DNA of 64,000 nt from Lachnospiraceae bacterium (GTDB taxonomy: Bacteria; Bacillota; Clostridia; Lachnospirales; Lachnospiraceae), in NCBI GenBank assembly GCA_910575035.1, contig CAJTDL010000011.1, forward strand, positions 1 to 64,000, read 5' to 3'. The translations under genes and the position numbers were made by a program. Position 1 is the first letter of the stretch; every line of letters starts with the position of its first letter. The notes beneath the pieces were generated by a model that worked only from the letters and a program-made list of their open reading frames with translations, was not told the DNA's origin and made no database searches. This document shows, piece by piece, positions 23,005 through 31,612 of the stretch.

Positions 23005-24696
23005 TCAATAAGGGGCAATATCCAACAGCCTGATTCCCCGTACGCCCCTCTTGCTTCCATTAGTATATCTTTCCACGCCATACTTCCCCTTTAAATATGG
23101 GATAAGCTGGTTTATAGATAAAGCCTTGTATCCACCATTCCGTTTACAGAATTGATGGTATCTTGCGTACAACTCTTGTGTATAAGCAACTGCTTCCGAT
23201 TCAAGCTGGCACTCCGATTCGACAAACTCTTCTATTCCATTCAGGAAAATCTGGGGATTAAAATAATCTTCCGCATCCACTACTTCCGAAAAGCAAAACC
23301 GGTTCTCCACCAGGTCATGCAACGCTTTCAAGGCCAATGTTATCATATAATTCCGTCCAACCATCAGCTTAGAAAGAATATCCGGATCCCGCTCTTCCTT
23401 TGGGATGGACACATCCAATGGAAAGATAATGAAACGGTTAATAAGCGGCTGTAAATCTTCACTGGTTGCGAATGTCAGCATCCCGTTCCCCGCCCAGACC
23501 AGCTTACAGTCTGGACGTAGCTGCACTGCCTCCCTGTAAATTTGGCGCGTCCTTATTTTATCCGAGGACGTAATCTTCTTAATCAGGGCAACGTCTTCTG
23601 ATTTTAAAGGTTTATTAGTCGCAACATCTTCGTCTGCACAAACTTTGATCCCAACAAGCTCACCGGTTGCATATTTGCTGTTTAATTCCTTGATGGCGCA
23701 CGCCATATACAAATTCTCTCCGAGCACCTGTTCAATAAATCGGCAGACTGTACTTTTGCCTGCATCTGGGACACCCAAGAAATAAAAGCAAGCTTTTTTG
23801 TTTTCGTAGTTAGACAGGCAAAATCCAAGGATTTCACAAAATAACCTCTTTCGTTCCTCCAAACCCATACAAAAAGTATTCAAAAAGCCGTCAACCACAT
23901 CTTTACCTGAAAAATCATTGCTGTCATAATCCGTTGCCAAAATAGAGAAAATGTAATCCTCTTCCCAGAACTGGTTTTCATAAAAAACCTGCTCCCTTAC
24001 ACTATAAGTACCATTTTGAAAGACAACCACATCCCGGTTTATGGGCAACTGTTCCAAACTGTCAAATGCAATCTCTGGATCACTCAGCAACTGATTATGG
24101 ATTTCGGAATAATCACGGAACAAACGGCTTGTTTCCTCATTCAAAACCTGTTTAAAATAGGTTGCCGCCCGTTTCCGTTCGCTAATGTCCTCGTATACCT
24201 TCCCCCCAAACATGTAAAGGTTCTTAGAACCAATGCATATAAGCGACATCTGGCTTTTGATATATTTTACAAGATAATCAATATTTTGCTCCCGGTTAGT
24301 GCTTCTTGTCTGTTCGTCCCAAAGCCTTTCTGGAATCGCCTTTTTAAATTCGCATCCCTTCATGTCTCTCTCCGGTGTAGGCTTTTGCCCCTCTTTTTTT
24401 GTGAATAAACCATCCAACTTCCGGCTGCAAAGACTCTCTTCTCCCGTTCCTATTATTAAATCTCCAAGCAATTTTGTCCCAATATCAGCGAATTTCCCTT
24501 TATCTGTAAAATGCTTTATGGTTGGCACATCCTCTTTTGAAAAAGGTATTCTTTCGATTTCAGCTTCTCTTCCGTTATTCTTTTTTAAACTGGCTAAGAA
24601 TTTTTCTTTATTAATTTTCCGCTTCGGAGTGGCGAAGTTTTGCCCCATTATAGAACTCCTGTCTTTGCCACAATAACCTTCTTCCCGTTTTTCCAT
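23005..24696 (-). CDS. Phage/plasmid SF3 helicase-primase, D5-like
   Basis: 563 residues. The C-terminal half is a superfamily 3 helicase: Walker A FLGVPDAGKST (about residues 303-313), Walker B-like KVCADEDVA, then a sensor stretch KLVWAGNGMLTF. The preceding region resembles the D5_N domain; a winged-helix-like C-terminus (RYHQFCKRNGGYKALSINQL) follows. No TOPRIM or archaeo-eukaryotic primase motif is clear. It would unwind the element's origin. It is 11 bases downstream of 24708 on the same strand. Confidence 0.75.
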   Translation of the reverse strand: MEKREEGYCGKDRSSIMGQNFATPKRKINKEKFLASLKKNNGREAEIERIPFSKEDVPTIKHFTDKGKFADIGTKLLGDLIIGTGEESLCSRKLDGLFTKKEGQKPTPERDMKGCEFKKAIPERLWDEQTRSTNREQNIDYLVKYIKSQMSLICIGSKNLYMFGGKVYEDISERKRAATYFKQVLNEETSRLFRDYSEIHNQLLSDPEIAFDSLEQLPINRDVVVFQNGTYSVREQVFYENQFWEEDYIFSILATDYDSNDFSGKDVVDGFLNTFCMGLEERKRLFCEILGFCLSNYENKKACFYFLGVPDAGKSTVCRFIEQVLGENLYMACAIKELNSKYATGELVGIKVCADEDVATNKPLKSEDVALIKKITSSDKIRTRQIYREAVQLRPDCKLVWAGNGMLTFATSEDLQPLINRFIIFPLDVSIPKEERDPDILSKLMVGRNYMITLALKALHDLVENRFCFSEVVDAEDYFNPQIFLNGIEEFVESECQLESEAVAYTQELYARYHQFCKRNGGYKALSINQLIPYLKGKYGVERYTNGSKRGVRGIRLLDIAPY

Positions 24697-24707
24697 GAAA
24701 TTCCTCC

Positions 24708-25277
24708 CTATCCAAAATAATTAACAAAATCGTGCACCATAAACTCGGCTAACCGTGGGTCTGCTGTCACAGAACACATATTCACGCTGTAAATCGTATC
24801 TTTTATCAAGCAAGCATAGTACCCATTCCTCCCTTGATCCAATTCGGTTTCCAGATAAACGCCAATCTCTACATCGTCTTCAAGACGGTAAAGGGTTTGC
24901 CCTGCCCCATCCTTATCAGGCAATAAAATGAACGCCCTTTTGGCCTTGCCATGGAAAACCAGCATACACTCCTCATCCAGCGGCTGAAACTTCTTATCCA
25001 CAAAAAAATTATTTTGTTGAAAGACGAAGCACTCATGTTTTTTCTGAACAACAATCAGGCATTGTTTCAATTTGTGTTGCAGCCCTTTCCCTTCAACGTA
25101 TTGCCCTGGAATCACCATCAGTGGATCTCCCCTATAACAAACCTTTGGGTATTCATTTTCAGGCATTTCATCTACACAAAAGATTTCCCGAAAACTTTTC
25201 CCTTTCTCAATGCCTGTTACCTCAGATGCCTCCATCTCTCCTTCTGGTTCGATTAAATTCGACAATGATACTCTCAT
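24708..25277 (-). CDS. Hypothetical protein, 189 aa
   Basis: A soluble mixed alpha/beta protein with no signal peptide or motif that I recognise. The latter half has beta-type segments (CMLVFHGKAKRAFILLPDKD). AAGGAGGAAAAA before the start is a strong ribosome site. Co-directional with and 11 bases from the helicase-primase, so probably a replication accessory protein of E3; this is inference from context only. Divergent from 25379. Confidence 0.5.
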   Translation of the reverse strand: MRVSLSNLIEPEGEMEASEVTGIEKGKSFREIFCVDEMPENEYPKVCYRGDPLMVIPGQYVEGKGLQHKLKQCLIVVQKKHECFVFQQNNFFVDKKFQPLDEECMLVFHGKAKRAFILLPDKDGAGQTLYRLEDDVEIGVYLETELDQGRNGYYACLIKDTIYSVNMCSVTADPRLAEFMVHDFVNYFG

Positions 25278-25378
25278 TTTTTCCTCCTTGCATTTTTTGT
25301 GATTTCCTGTATCCTTAGGTTATAACAAAAATTACGACTTGAATAGTATAATTTCAGTCGCAACACAAGGAGGCTCTT

Positions 25379-26617
25379 ATGAATCTATCCGTTACAATTT
25401 ATCCTGGGGACTATCAAATCAAACAACTTGGCAAAACAGACTATCTCCATTGTGGGAGTCCACGCAAAAGAAAAATTATTTTTGATGGAAAAGGGTATAC
25501 GAAAGATTTTTTTTCGCAAATCGTATCTTTAGACATTGATGACCTCAATGCCATTAAAGAATTTACAAAACAATACGGCATTCTTGTTAATACACAAAAT
25601 GATCCTGAACATCCTACCTTCATGGGATTGATTACCAATGCTGGCTTTAATGAGAAATATTTATCTTTCTCTTCAGGGTGTTCCATGCCCTTATCAGTCT
25701 TTAAAAACTACATCACCCTCATAAAAAATATGCTTTTGCTTGCGACAGCTATTTCTTTAGATTATAAATCCCAAAAAGAATATGCTGAGAATTCTGCCCA
25801 TATCATAGAATATTTTTTGACTGTGCTTCTTCAGCCTTACGGTTATAATGACATAATCCATTCCAAAATAGACTGGACTATAGGCGGCAATACCCCTTTG
25901 ACGCGGCTTGCATTTTATGGTGGCAGATTCTGTTCCAAAATGCATCCTTTATTCAGGGCATCCCAATGTATGCATTTATTTATTCATACACTGCAGGACT
26001 TCAATAGGAAGAATCGGGCCCTTCTGGAAAAATTCAACTCAGAAAAAACACCTAATGGGTCATTTTATGATATTCCAATTTTCCAGGCAGAAAAGAGTGT
26101 ATCCTACGGCAAGGACTCCTTGCCAAATGGCTGCAAATTTTCTGTTTCAGATACCGAAATAATAGATTTCCTGTCATCTGACTATGCAGAACTATGTGAA
26201 ATATTTAATTCCTTAACATCAAATTTTCATTTTTCCCTGGATAATGACTATAAAATAAATGTGGAGCTCAACTCCACAGATGGTATAAAATTGCTGATGA
26301 CACAAATCATCAAAATTTCCCAGAAACTTCTCATAGAAACCATCAATTTTTACGCTAATGGCATCAATTTTGAAGTTTCTGCATCTGATAAAAAGAAAAA
26401 ATATGACATGCGCCTTGTTCCACAATGTTTTCTGCAAGGCATTTTCCTTGCAATGGGATGCTTGTTAAATAAGTATCAGGTTACTGTTTGCAAATACAAA
26501 AAATGCAATAAGCCTGTTATTTCCCTTATATCGCGTCCCGCATTATGCTGTTGCCACAACCATTTAACAAATTACCGTTCACAGATAAAGAGAGATTCCC
26601 TAAAAGGCGGGAAATAA
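25379..26617 (+). CDS. Hypothetical 412-aa protein with C-terminal zinc-finger-like motif
   Basis: A long soluble protein. No known domain is recognised in the first 350 residues. The end has CKYKKCNKPV followed by ALCCCHNH, a cysteine/histidine pattern like CGNR-type zinc fingers, and a basic tail. It is the only large plus-strand gene in the replication block and is divergent from 24708. Low GC compared with the genes to its right suggests a separate origin. It might be a regulator; no function can be assigned. A hairpin at 26636-26679 follows. Confidence 0.55.
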   Translation: MNLSVTIYPGDYQIKQLGKTDYLHCGSPRKRKIIFDGKGYTKDFFSQIVSLDIDDLNAIKEFTKQYGILVNTQNDPEHPTFMGLITNAGFNEKYLSFSSGCSMPLSVFKNYITLIKNMLLLATAISLDYKSQKEYAENSAHIIEYFLTVLLQPYGYNDIIHSKIDWTIGGNTPLTRLAFYGGRFCSKMHPLFRASQCMHLFIHTLQDFNRKNRALLEKFNSEKTPNGSFYDIPIFQAEKSVSYGKDSLPNGCKFSVSDTEIIDFLSSDYAELCEIFNSLTSNFHFSLDNDYKINVELNSTDGIKLLMTQIIKISQKLLIETINFYANGINFEVSASDKKKKYDMRLVPQCFLQGIFLAMGCLLNKYQVTVCKYKKCNKPVISLISRPALCCCHNHLTNYRSQIKRDSLKGGK

Positions 26618-26635
26618 ATAACCTTATTATTATTA

Positions 26636-26679
26636 AAATCCCTGAAAACAGTCTGTACCAAAACTATTTTCAGGGATTA
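26636..26679. terminator. Hairpin after the 412-aa gene
   Basis: AATCCCTGAAAA and TTTTCAGGGATT form a 12-bp stem with a ~20-base loop between the convergent genes 25379 and 26763. Confidence 0.6.
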
Positions 26680-26762
26680 CAATGCCATAGGACATCTCAC
26701 AAGCCATTATATTACATTATCCACAAAATTCAGATGCATTTCTTCTATAATGAGGGCCCTCT

Positions 26763-27083
26763 TCATTTCCTATCCACCAGCACTCCGAGTATCTCTTCCA
26801 TTTCCTCCCATGTGTCACATTTCAGATATTCACGTCCCAGGTATAAACTCCAGAGGGCTTCCATCAAATCCGGCTCTTCCAGGCAGGCTTCCACAAGACC
26901 CTTCCCCAAATGTTCTTTATACTGGAAATATTCATAAAAACATTCATAAAACCGGATTTTACTGCAGGCTTCATAAACCTCAGCGGAAGAAGAGGCAAGC
27001 ATCTTATACCGGAATGACTCACGCTCCTTTTCTGCCTTCTTCCTAAGGCTCCTTTCCTTTTCACTGAATACTCCGCGCTTCAT
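26763..27083 (-). CDS. Hypothetical helical protein, 106 aa
   Basis: Highly charged N-terminus (KRGVFSEKERSLRKKAEKER) then helical segments with aromatic residues (SKIRFYECFYEYFQYKEHLG). It loosely resembles DUF3848-type proteins found beside DUF5688 genes. It follows 27095 with an 11-base gap and is the last gene of the minus-strand recombination operon. Role unknown. Confidence 0.5.
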   Translation of the reverse strand: MKRGVFSEKERSLRKKAEKERESFRYKMLASSSAEVYEACSKIRFYECFYEYFQYKEHLGKGLVEACLEEPDLMEALWSLYLGREYLKCDTWEEMEEILGVLVDRK

Positions 27084-27094
27084 CCCATCACCCC

Positions 27095-28009
27095 CTATGC
27101 TGCAATGGAAACTTCGCCTGTAAGGCGGCTGTAGCGGTACACGTGGTAGGAGAGTATCTCTTCTGGGGCAAGCTGCGTGTCATTGACATCCTTCACGATC
27201 CTTGCCAGTTCCCCCGCATCCTCCCCATACTCCCCGGCTGGCAGCAGGATGACTTCATGGATGGAAGACGGGAGTATCCAGAAGTCCTGCTTAAAGAACC
27301 CGGAAACCCTCCCCATCACATCTTTGCTGCACATCTGGACTGCACCGTTTATCTGGGATTTATTCCCCAGTACATACATGGGGCAGCCTTTTAACAGCTC
27401 TTTCTTCGCCTCCTGCCCCGCATCCCAGCATGGCGTGAGCAGCTCATCCATGCACTCAAATGCCATGTCGTCTGCATCCTCCATGTTTTCCATGGCTGTC
27501 TGGTAAAGCGTCCCCTCATCCACCCCCCAGTACAGCATATGCCCATCCCAGATTGGGATGGTGGCCTGCCTGCCTGGGTAAGCCCCTGGCATGTCTGCAT
27601 AATATTCCAGCGAAAGATCCAGGAAATCCCGGTGCGGGGCTTTTTCCAGATGCCCCTGGTTCCTTTCCGTATTGACCAGCCGTGCGCGGATATGTGTCTT
27701 TATGGAATCCCAATCTGCAAATTTTGACACGTCTATGTCGCAGTCCGGGATCCTGCCTCTGCAGACATCCAGAATTTCTGAAACTGCCTGCGCTATGCCT
27801 TCTTTCCTGGCCGTGCCATGCATGTCCTTTGTATAATATTCATCCATCCTGACAATCATGGATGCGTTTACCCCCTGCCTGCCAATGAGGATGCTGCGCC
27901 CCGTTGGCCTGCCGCATTCCCCTGGGCTGCCGCTTTCCACACGGTAGCCGCATCCCAGCTTTTCCTTTAAGGCTTCCATAACCCTATTTTCAAATTCCTT
28001 ATAGTCCAT
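27095..28009 (-). CDS. DUF5688 family protein
   Basis: 304 residues from ATG 28009, which follows AGGAGGATTGGTT; a TTG two codons earlier is possible. The late block PSSIHEVILLPAGEYG and LAPEEILSYHVYRY is characteristic of DUF5688 as I recall it, and MYVLGNKSQINGAVQM precedes it. No catalytic motif is seen. It belongs to the operon running from 31118 down to 26763 and is common in gut clostridial mobile elements; function unknown. Confidence 0.65.
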   Translation of the reverse strand: MDYKEFENRVMEALKEKLGCGYRVESGSPGECGRPTGRSILIGRQGVNASMIVRMDEYYTKDMHGTARKEGIAQAVSEILDVCRGRIPDCDIDVSKFADWDSIKTHIRARLVNTERNQGHLEKAPHRDFLDLSLEYYADMPGAYPGRQATIPIWDGHMLYWGVDEGTLYQTAMENMEDADDMAFECMDELLTPCWDAGQEAKKELLKGCPMYVLGNKSQINGAVQMCSKDVMGRVSGFFKQDFWILPSSIHEVILLPAGEYGEDAGELARIVKDVNDTQLAPEEILSYHVYRYSRLTGEVSIAA

Positions 28010-28029
28010 AACCAATCCTCCTATCTACT

Positions 28030-28806
28030 TCATGCGACTTTTGATTTCGTTTTTGCCAGTGCCGCCATAATTTTTCCATACAATTCATCTGGTATAGAAT
28101 CCGGATTTTTTATTCTGTATCTTTCCTGCACCGCTTCCATGCCGACACCTGTCCGCTGCAGTTCTTTTTCCAGGGACTGCCGCTGTATTTTAGATAATGT
28201 GCTGTCATTGGATGCGGGGGCTTTGCTCTGCAGTTTATCCCTGCTCCCAGCAGCTATATTTTTCTTTGGCTTTTCTGGCTTTTCTGCCTTTGCCCCCATC
28301 TCATATACCACCTGCCCCTGCTTGGAATCATTGGCGATTACAAGGCTGGCAATCTCCCTATCCCCATTGTATGCAATGGAGCGCACTGAAAAATGGTCGC
28401 TGCAGTACAGCTTATCCCCATTTCTCTTAATCGCCACATCTGCTGCCGGGACCCATATAAAGGGTGCGGTATACAATTCCCTGCCGATTCCCCAGTTGAA
28501 GCACGCCCTCTTGAAGGAATCCGAAGCCTGCGACTTCTCCTTTTCCGCATGTCCCATTGTGCCTACATCCTGCTTGGCAACCCATTCCCCGGTTTCCTTA
28601 TCATAGACCTCCACCGTGCAGTAAAGGTTCCCGTCTATGCACTGGTGGCTCCTTTTCCATCCGAATAAGCCAAACGTTTCGTCAAGGATGCGCTGGTCTA
28701 CCCTTGCATCCTTATAAAGCAGCAGGCTGACCCCGCCCTCTTTCACAATGGACACCCTGCACTCAATTTCATTTGCTTTCAAAAGCCGGATTGCATGATT
28801 TTCCAT
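28030..28806 (-). CDS. Rad52/Rad22-like single-strand annealing protein
   Basis: 258 residues. The N-terminal 150 residues carry the Rad52-type fold signature with GYDKETGEW-like turn (VYDKETGEWVAKQDVGT), SDSFKRACFNWGIGRELY and adjacent strands. The C-terminal third is low-complexity and charged, ending in a small helical tail. Such proteins anneal single strands in phage-type recombination, paired with an exonuclease; the YqaJ gene is immediately upstream. GAAAGGAATGG precedes the start. Confidence 0.75.
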   Translation of the reverse strand: MENHAIRLLKANEIECRVSIVKEGGVSLLLYKDARVDQRILDETFGLFGWKRSHQCIDGNLYCTVEVYDKETGEWVAKQDVGTMGHAEKEKSQASDSFKRACFNWGIGRELYTAPFIWVPAADVAIKRNGDKLYCSDHFSVRSIAYNGDREIASLVIANDSKQGQVVYEMGAKAEKPEKPKKNIAAGSRDKLQSKAPASNDSTLSKIQRQSLEKELQRTGVGMEAVQERYRIKNPDSIPDELYGKIMAALAKTKSKVA

Positions 28807-28886
28807 AGAACCATTCCTTTCTTTTCCATCCGCATTTCATGGGGCAGGGAAGATTCCTTTCCCTGCCTGCCCCACATGTAAACATC

Positions 28887-29816
28887 CTATGCCGCCTTAA
28901 TCTGGAATCTGCGTGAGGATGTCACCTTTGCATATTTCTGGTAGATTTCCGGCTGTTCCTGCCTGATCCGCTTCGTGTCAAGCCTTATAGTGTCCACATT
29001 ACTCCAAGATACCTTGTAATGCCCGTTTGACGCCAGCTCGCTGTCCTTCATGAAAAGCTTGATTTCCTGTTCAATCTGTTTCTGCTCTGACTGCAGTTCC
29101 TCAATAGACGCAAGGATCTCCTCCCTGCGCGCCAGCCTGGCGTCAAAGCCCGCAAGCTCAACCGCGCTTGCCTTTCTTGCGGTATGGAAATACTGTTCCA
29201 GGACGGAATCGCATATTTGGGAGCCGTCCGGGTCAGGAATCCGGTTCGCTGCAACATGGTTATTCCAAAATCCCCCCTCTGCCTCAATTAACTGCTGTAT
29301 CAGGGCGTCGTCCCATGCCAGCTTATGGTAAACAAACTCACGCCCTAAGATAACTGCCGCGATATACCAGGCGCGCTTTCCCGTAACCGCCATGTAATGG
29401 TAACACTGCATGGCGTAATGGGGCGGGATTTTGCCATCCGCCCATTTATCGGCATTGTAGGCGCTGGCCGTTTTACATTCCAGCCCTGCGTCCTCCCCAA
29501 CCACCAGGCGGTCAATGTCCGCGATCATATATGGGTGCTCCTTGCTGCGGTACATATAATTGGAACGCCGCACCTTTAACCCACTGGCTTCCATAAAACG
29601 CCCCGCCACATACTGCTCCAAATCATTCCCAATCCGGATGGCTTCACTGTCCTTTTCTTCCACCCCGTCCGTAGTCTTATCCCGGAACACCTTCATGGGG
29701 CTGCTGTATGGGTCCAGGCCGCAGATAGCCCCTGCATCTGAGCCGCCAATCCCTGTCTTGCGGAGCTTCAGCCATTCTCCACGCTCCATCCCTGCTGTTG
29801 CTATTTTCTCGTACAT
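28887..29816 (-). CDS. YqaJ-type viral recombinase exonuclease
   Basis: 309 residues from MYEKIATAG (GGAGGGAATT upstream). GIGGSDAGAICGLDPYSSPM starts the YqaJ domain. The D and E/K catalytic residues of the lambda-exonuclease-like fold are in MIADIDRLVVGEDAGLECKT. The C-terminal part is a coiled-coil-like helix (ASIEELQSEQKQIEQEIK). It resects double-strand ends for the Rad52-like annealing protein downstream. Full length for the family. Confidence 0.8.
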   Translation of the reverse strand: MYEKIATAGMERGEWLKLRKTGIGGSDAGAICGLDPYSSPMKVFRDKTTDGVEEKDSEAIRIGNDLEQYVAGRFMEASGLKVRRSNYMYRSKEHPYMIADIDRLVVGEDAGLECKTASAYNADKWADGKIPPHYAMQCYHYMAVTGKRAWYIAAVILGREFVYHKLAWDDALIQQLIEAEGGFWNNHVAANRIPDPDGSQICDSVLEQYFHTARKASAVELAGFDARLARREEILASIEELQSEQKQIEQEIKLFMKDSELASNGHYKVSWSNVDTIRLDTKRIRQEQPEIYQKYAKVTSSRRFQIKAA

Positions 29817-29918
29817 AATTCCCTCCATTCCTGTGCGCCTTCCCGCACCCTATCCAAAAAATAATGGGGACAGCAAAGCTTATACAGCCTCTACTATCCC
29901 CAGCCCCAGGACACCGTA

Positions 29919-30851
29919 TCAGGCAGCGCACACTAGTTGGTACGCCCTGTCAATTAACGGGTTCCCTTCCATTGTCTTTAAGAACAGGTTTTCTTTATAC
30001 GTCGCCGTTTCCCGGAGCGGCTTCGCATGTGTCGCAAAATCAGACACCGCATTGACAAAACGGTAGCCGTTCTTCCCCACACCCGCAAGATCCGGGGCAA
30101 GGTAGTAACGGTTCTTTAAGTCCATGCGCAGCTTCTTCACATTCCGTTCCGTGGTTTCGGTGGCATCCGCAGCAATCGGGAGTAGCAGCTTAATGTACTC
30201 TCCCACCGCTGCGTCGCTTATTTTTTTCCGCTCCAATTTCTTTGAGGCTTTGGAAAGCTCGTTCATATAATTCTCTGCCATGAACAGCGTCATCCGTGCA
30301 TCTTCCATTTTTGCCCCGATATCGCCTGTATGGTTTGCACACCAGATACGGCTTGCATTGTCCAAAGCAAAATTGAGGGTATTTTGACAAACCACACGGA
30401 CGGGGGTCATTGCCACTTTGATAGAGCCGGAGCCATCATGGGAGTTGCTGAACACCAGGTATGGCATGACCTTATCTTCCACAAGACGGTACTGCCTGGG
30501 GAGCCTTGCCAGAATCCAGACCTTCCTCCCCCCTTTCAGCGACCCGGCCGTTTCATACTGGACTCCTTTCCCAAGAAGATCGTCTGTAAATGCAAACGCA
30601 TCCCGGTTCTGCACAATCTGGTAACGCCTGGACACCACGCCCAAGACTTTATGGTCAGAACTACGGATATTGGCGTAATAATCATTTACCACAGTGCCAT
30701 TCCCCGTATAGATTTTTTCCTGCAAGACATCCCAATTCAGCCCTGCCAGTTCCAGCGCGTCTTCTGATGTGGGCGCATCCCCCACCTTTGTCCCTAACCC
30801 ATGCCAAGGGGCTTTCCGGACATAAAACATACTTTCCACTTCTGCTGCCAT
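29919..30851 (-). CDS. DUF932 protein
   Basis: 310 residues of the DUF932 family found on phages, plasmids and integrative elements. Diagnostic parts are KAPWHGLGTKVGDAPTSEDA near the N-terminus and MTPVRVVCQNTLNFAL (about residues 145-160), with ARMTLFMAENYMNEL after it. Biochemical role not established; it is often beside recombination genes, as here. Its ribosome site AAGGAG lies in the end of the 54-aa ORF upstream, a sign of coupling. Confidence 0.75.
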   Translation of the reverse strand: MAAEVESMFYVRKAPWHGLGTKVGDAPTSEDALELAGLNWDVLQEKIYTGNGTVVNDYYANIRSSDHKVLGVVSRRYQIVQNRDAFAFTDDLLGKGVQYETAGSLKGGRKVWILARLPRQYRLVEDKVMPYLVFSNSHDGSGSIKVAMTPVRVVCQNTLNFALDNASRIWCANHTGDIGAKMEDARMTLFMAENYMNELSKASKKLERKKISDAAVGEYIKLLLPIAADATETTERNVKKLRMDLKNRYYLAPDLAGVGKNGYRFVNAVSDFATHAKPLRETATYKENLFLKTMEGNPLIDRAYQLVCAA

Positions 30852-30857
30852 AATACG

Positions 30858-31022
30858 TCACTCCTTCCTTTTTTCATTTGCATACTCAACAGCAATACTA
30901 ATAATCCCTGCCACTGCCACAAGTGCGGTGGCTACTTCCTTTGCTATATGGCAGTTCCTTTCCCATTTGGCGTTATCCTGTACCGCCATGTCACTGCCAG
31001 AGGTTTGCATTTCAAATTCCAT
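30858..31022 (-). CDS. Small membrane protein, 54 aa
   Basis: Frame MEFEMQTSGSDMAVQDNAKW, then a hydrophobic helix (about residues 30-46, ATALVAVAGIISIAV) and a basic tail NEKRKE. GGAGGGTCTT precedes the start. It ends within the ribosome site of the DUF932 gene. Unrecognised, but composition and signals look real. Confidence 0.5.
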   Translation of the reverse strand: MEFEMQTSGSDMAVQDNAKWERNCHIAKEVATALVAVAGIISIAVEYANEKRKE

Positions 31023-31037
31023 AAGACCCTCCTTCTC

Positions 31038-31118
31038 TTACCAGCCAAGGACAACAGCCAAAGACAGCAGCCCTTCCAGCACAATCTTGATAATAGAAAC
31101 GATTTGTTCCAGATGCAT
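31038..31118 (-). CDS. Hydrophobic 26-aa micro-ORF
   Basis: MHLEQIVSIIKIVLEGLLSL plus six residues, preceded by AAGGAAGGAGGAAAGAATT, one of the strongest ribosome sites in the element. It is the first frame of the 31118-26763 operon. It could be a leader peptide, a small membrane peptide or a type I toxin. Confidence 0.4.
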   Translation of the reverse strand: MHLEQIVSIIKIVLEGLLSLAVVLGW

Positions 31119-31318
31119 AATTCTTTCCTCCTTCCTTTGTGGGTGTGGTTTATCCCGGAAAATTTTATTTCATGGCATATGCCTGTCTGATCCGGAAACC
31201 TCTGATAATGTCAGGCTCTATGGCTTTGCCACAAAGAAATAATATATTTCTTTTTTACAGAAACAACCGGATAAGGCATGAAATAAACTGCCACAACACA
31301 AAAAGGAGGATGATTGAA

Positions 31319-31495
31319 ATGTTAGAAGAATATCCAGACATTCTAACCCCGCAGGAAGCTATGGAGATTTTGGGGATTGGGAAAAACCTATTTTACAAGT
31401 TACTGAGAAACGGGATAATTCCAGCGAAGCGTGTCGGTCGGAAAATATGGCGAATTGCAAAGAACGATTTGCTTTTATACCTCACTACAATTTAA
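31319..31495 (+). CDS. Excisionase/MerR-type helix-turn-helix protein, 58 aa
   Basis: MLEEYPDILTPQEAMEILGI begins a 58-residue DNA-binding protein with the helix-turn-helix at about residues 8-35 and a basic wing (KRVGRKIWRI). This is the layout of the HTH_17 excisionase family. AAAAAGGAGG stands before it; an ATG nine bases earlier is too close to that site. It is divergent from the operon at 31118 and may regulate it, or act as a second excision factor. A terminator follows. Confidence 0.7.
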   Translation: MLEEYPDILTPQEAMEILGIGKNLFYKLLRNGIIPAKRVGRKIWRIAKNDLLLYLTTI

Positions 31496-31532
31496 AAGAG
31501 TTTTGCGGACTTTACCTCCGCAAAACTCTTTT
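31495..31532 (+). terminator. Terminator after the helix-turn-helix gene
   Basis: AAAAGAGTTTTGCGGA pairs perfectly with TCCGCAAAACTCTTTT around a short loop. Works in both directions. Confidence 0.8.
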
Positions 31533-31612
31533 AAATTATGTACTTATATTGAAAATTTGTAGACATCCCCCAGTTTTATTAAATCATATAACGACTATTG
31601 TTTCGATTTAAG

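Noticed and set aside
27143-27727. Plus-strand frames opposite the DUF5688 gene
   Set aside because: They overlap a well-supported minus-strand operon gene and have no ribosome sites or recognisable domains.
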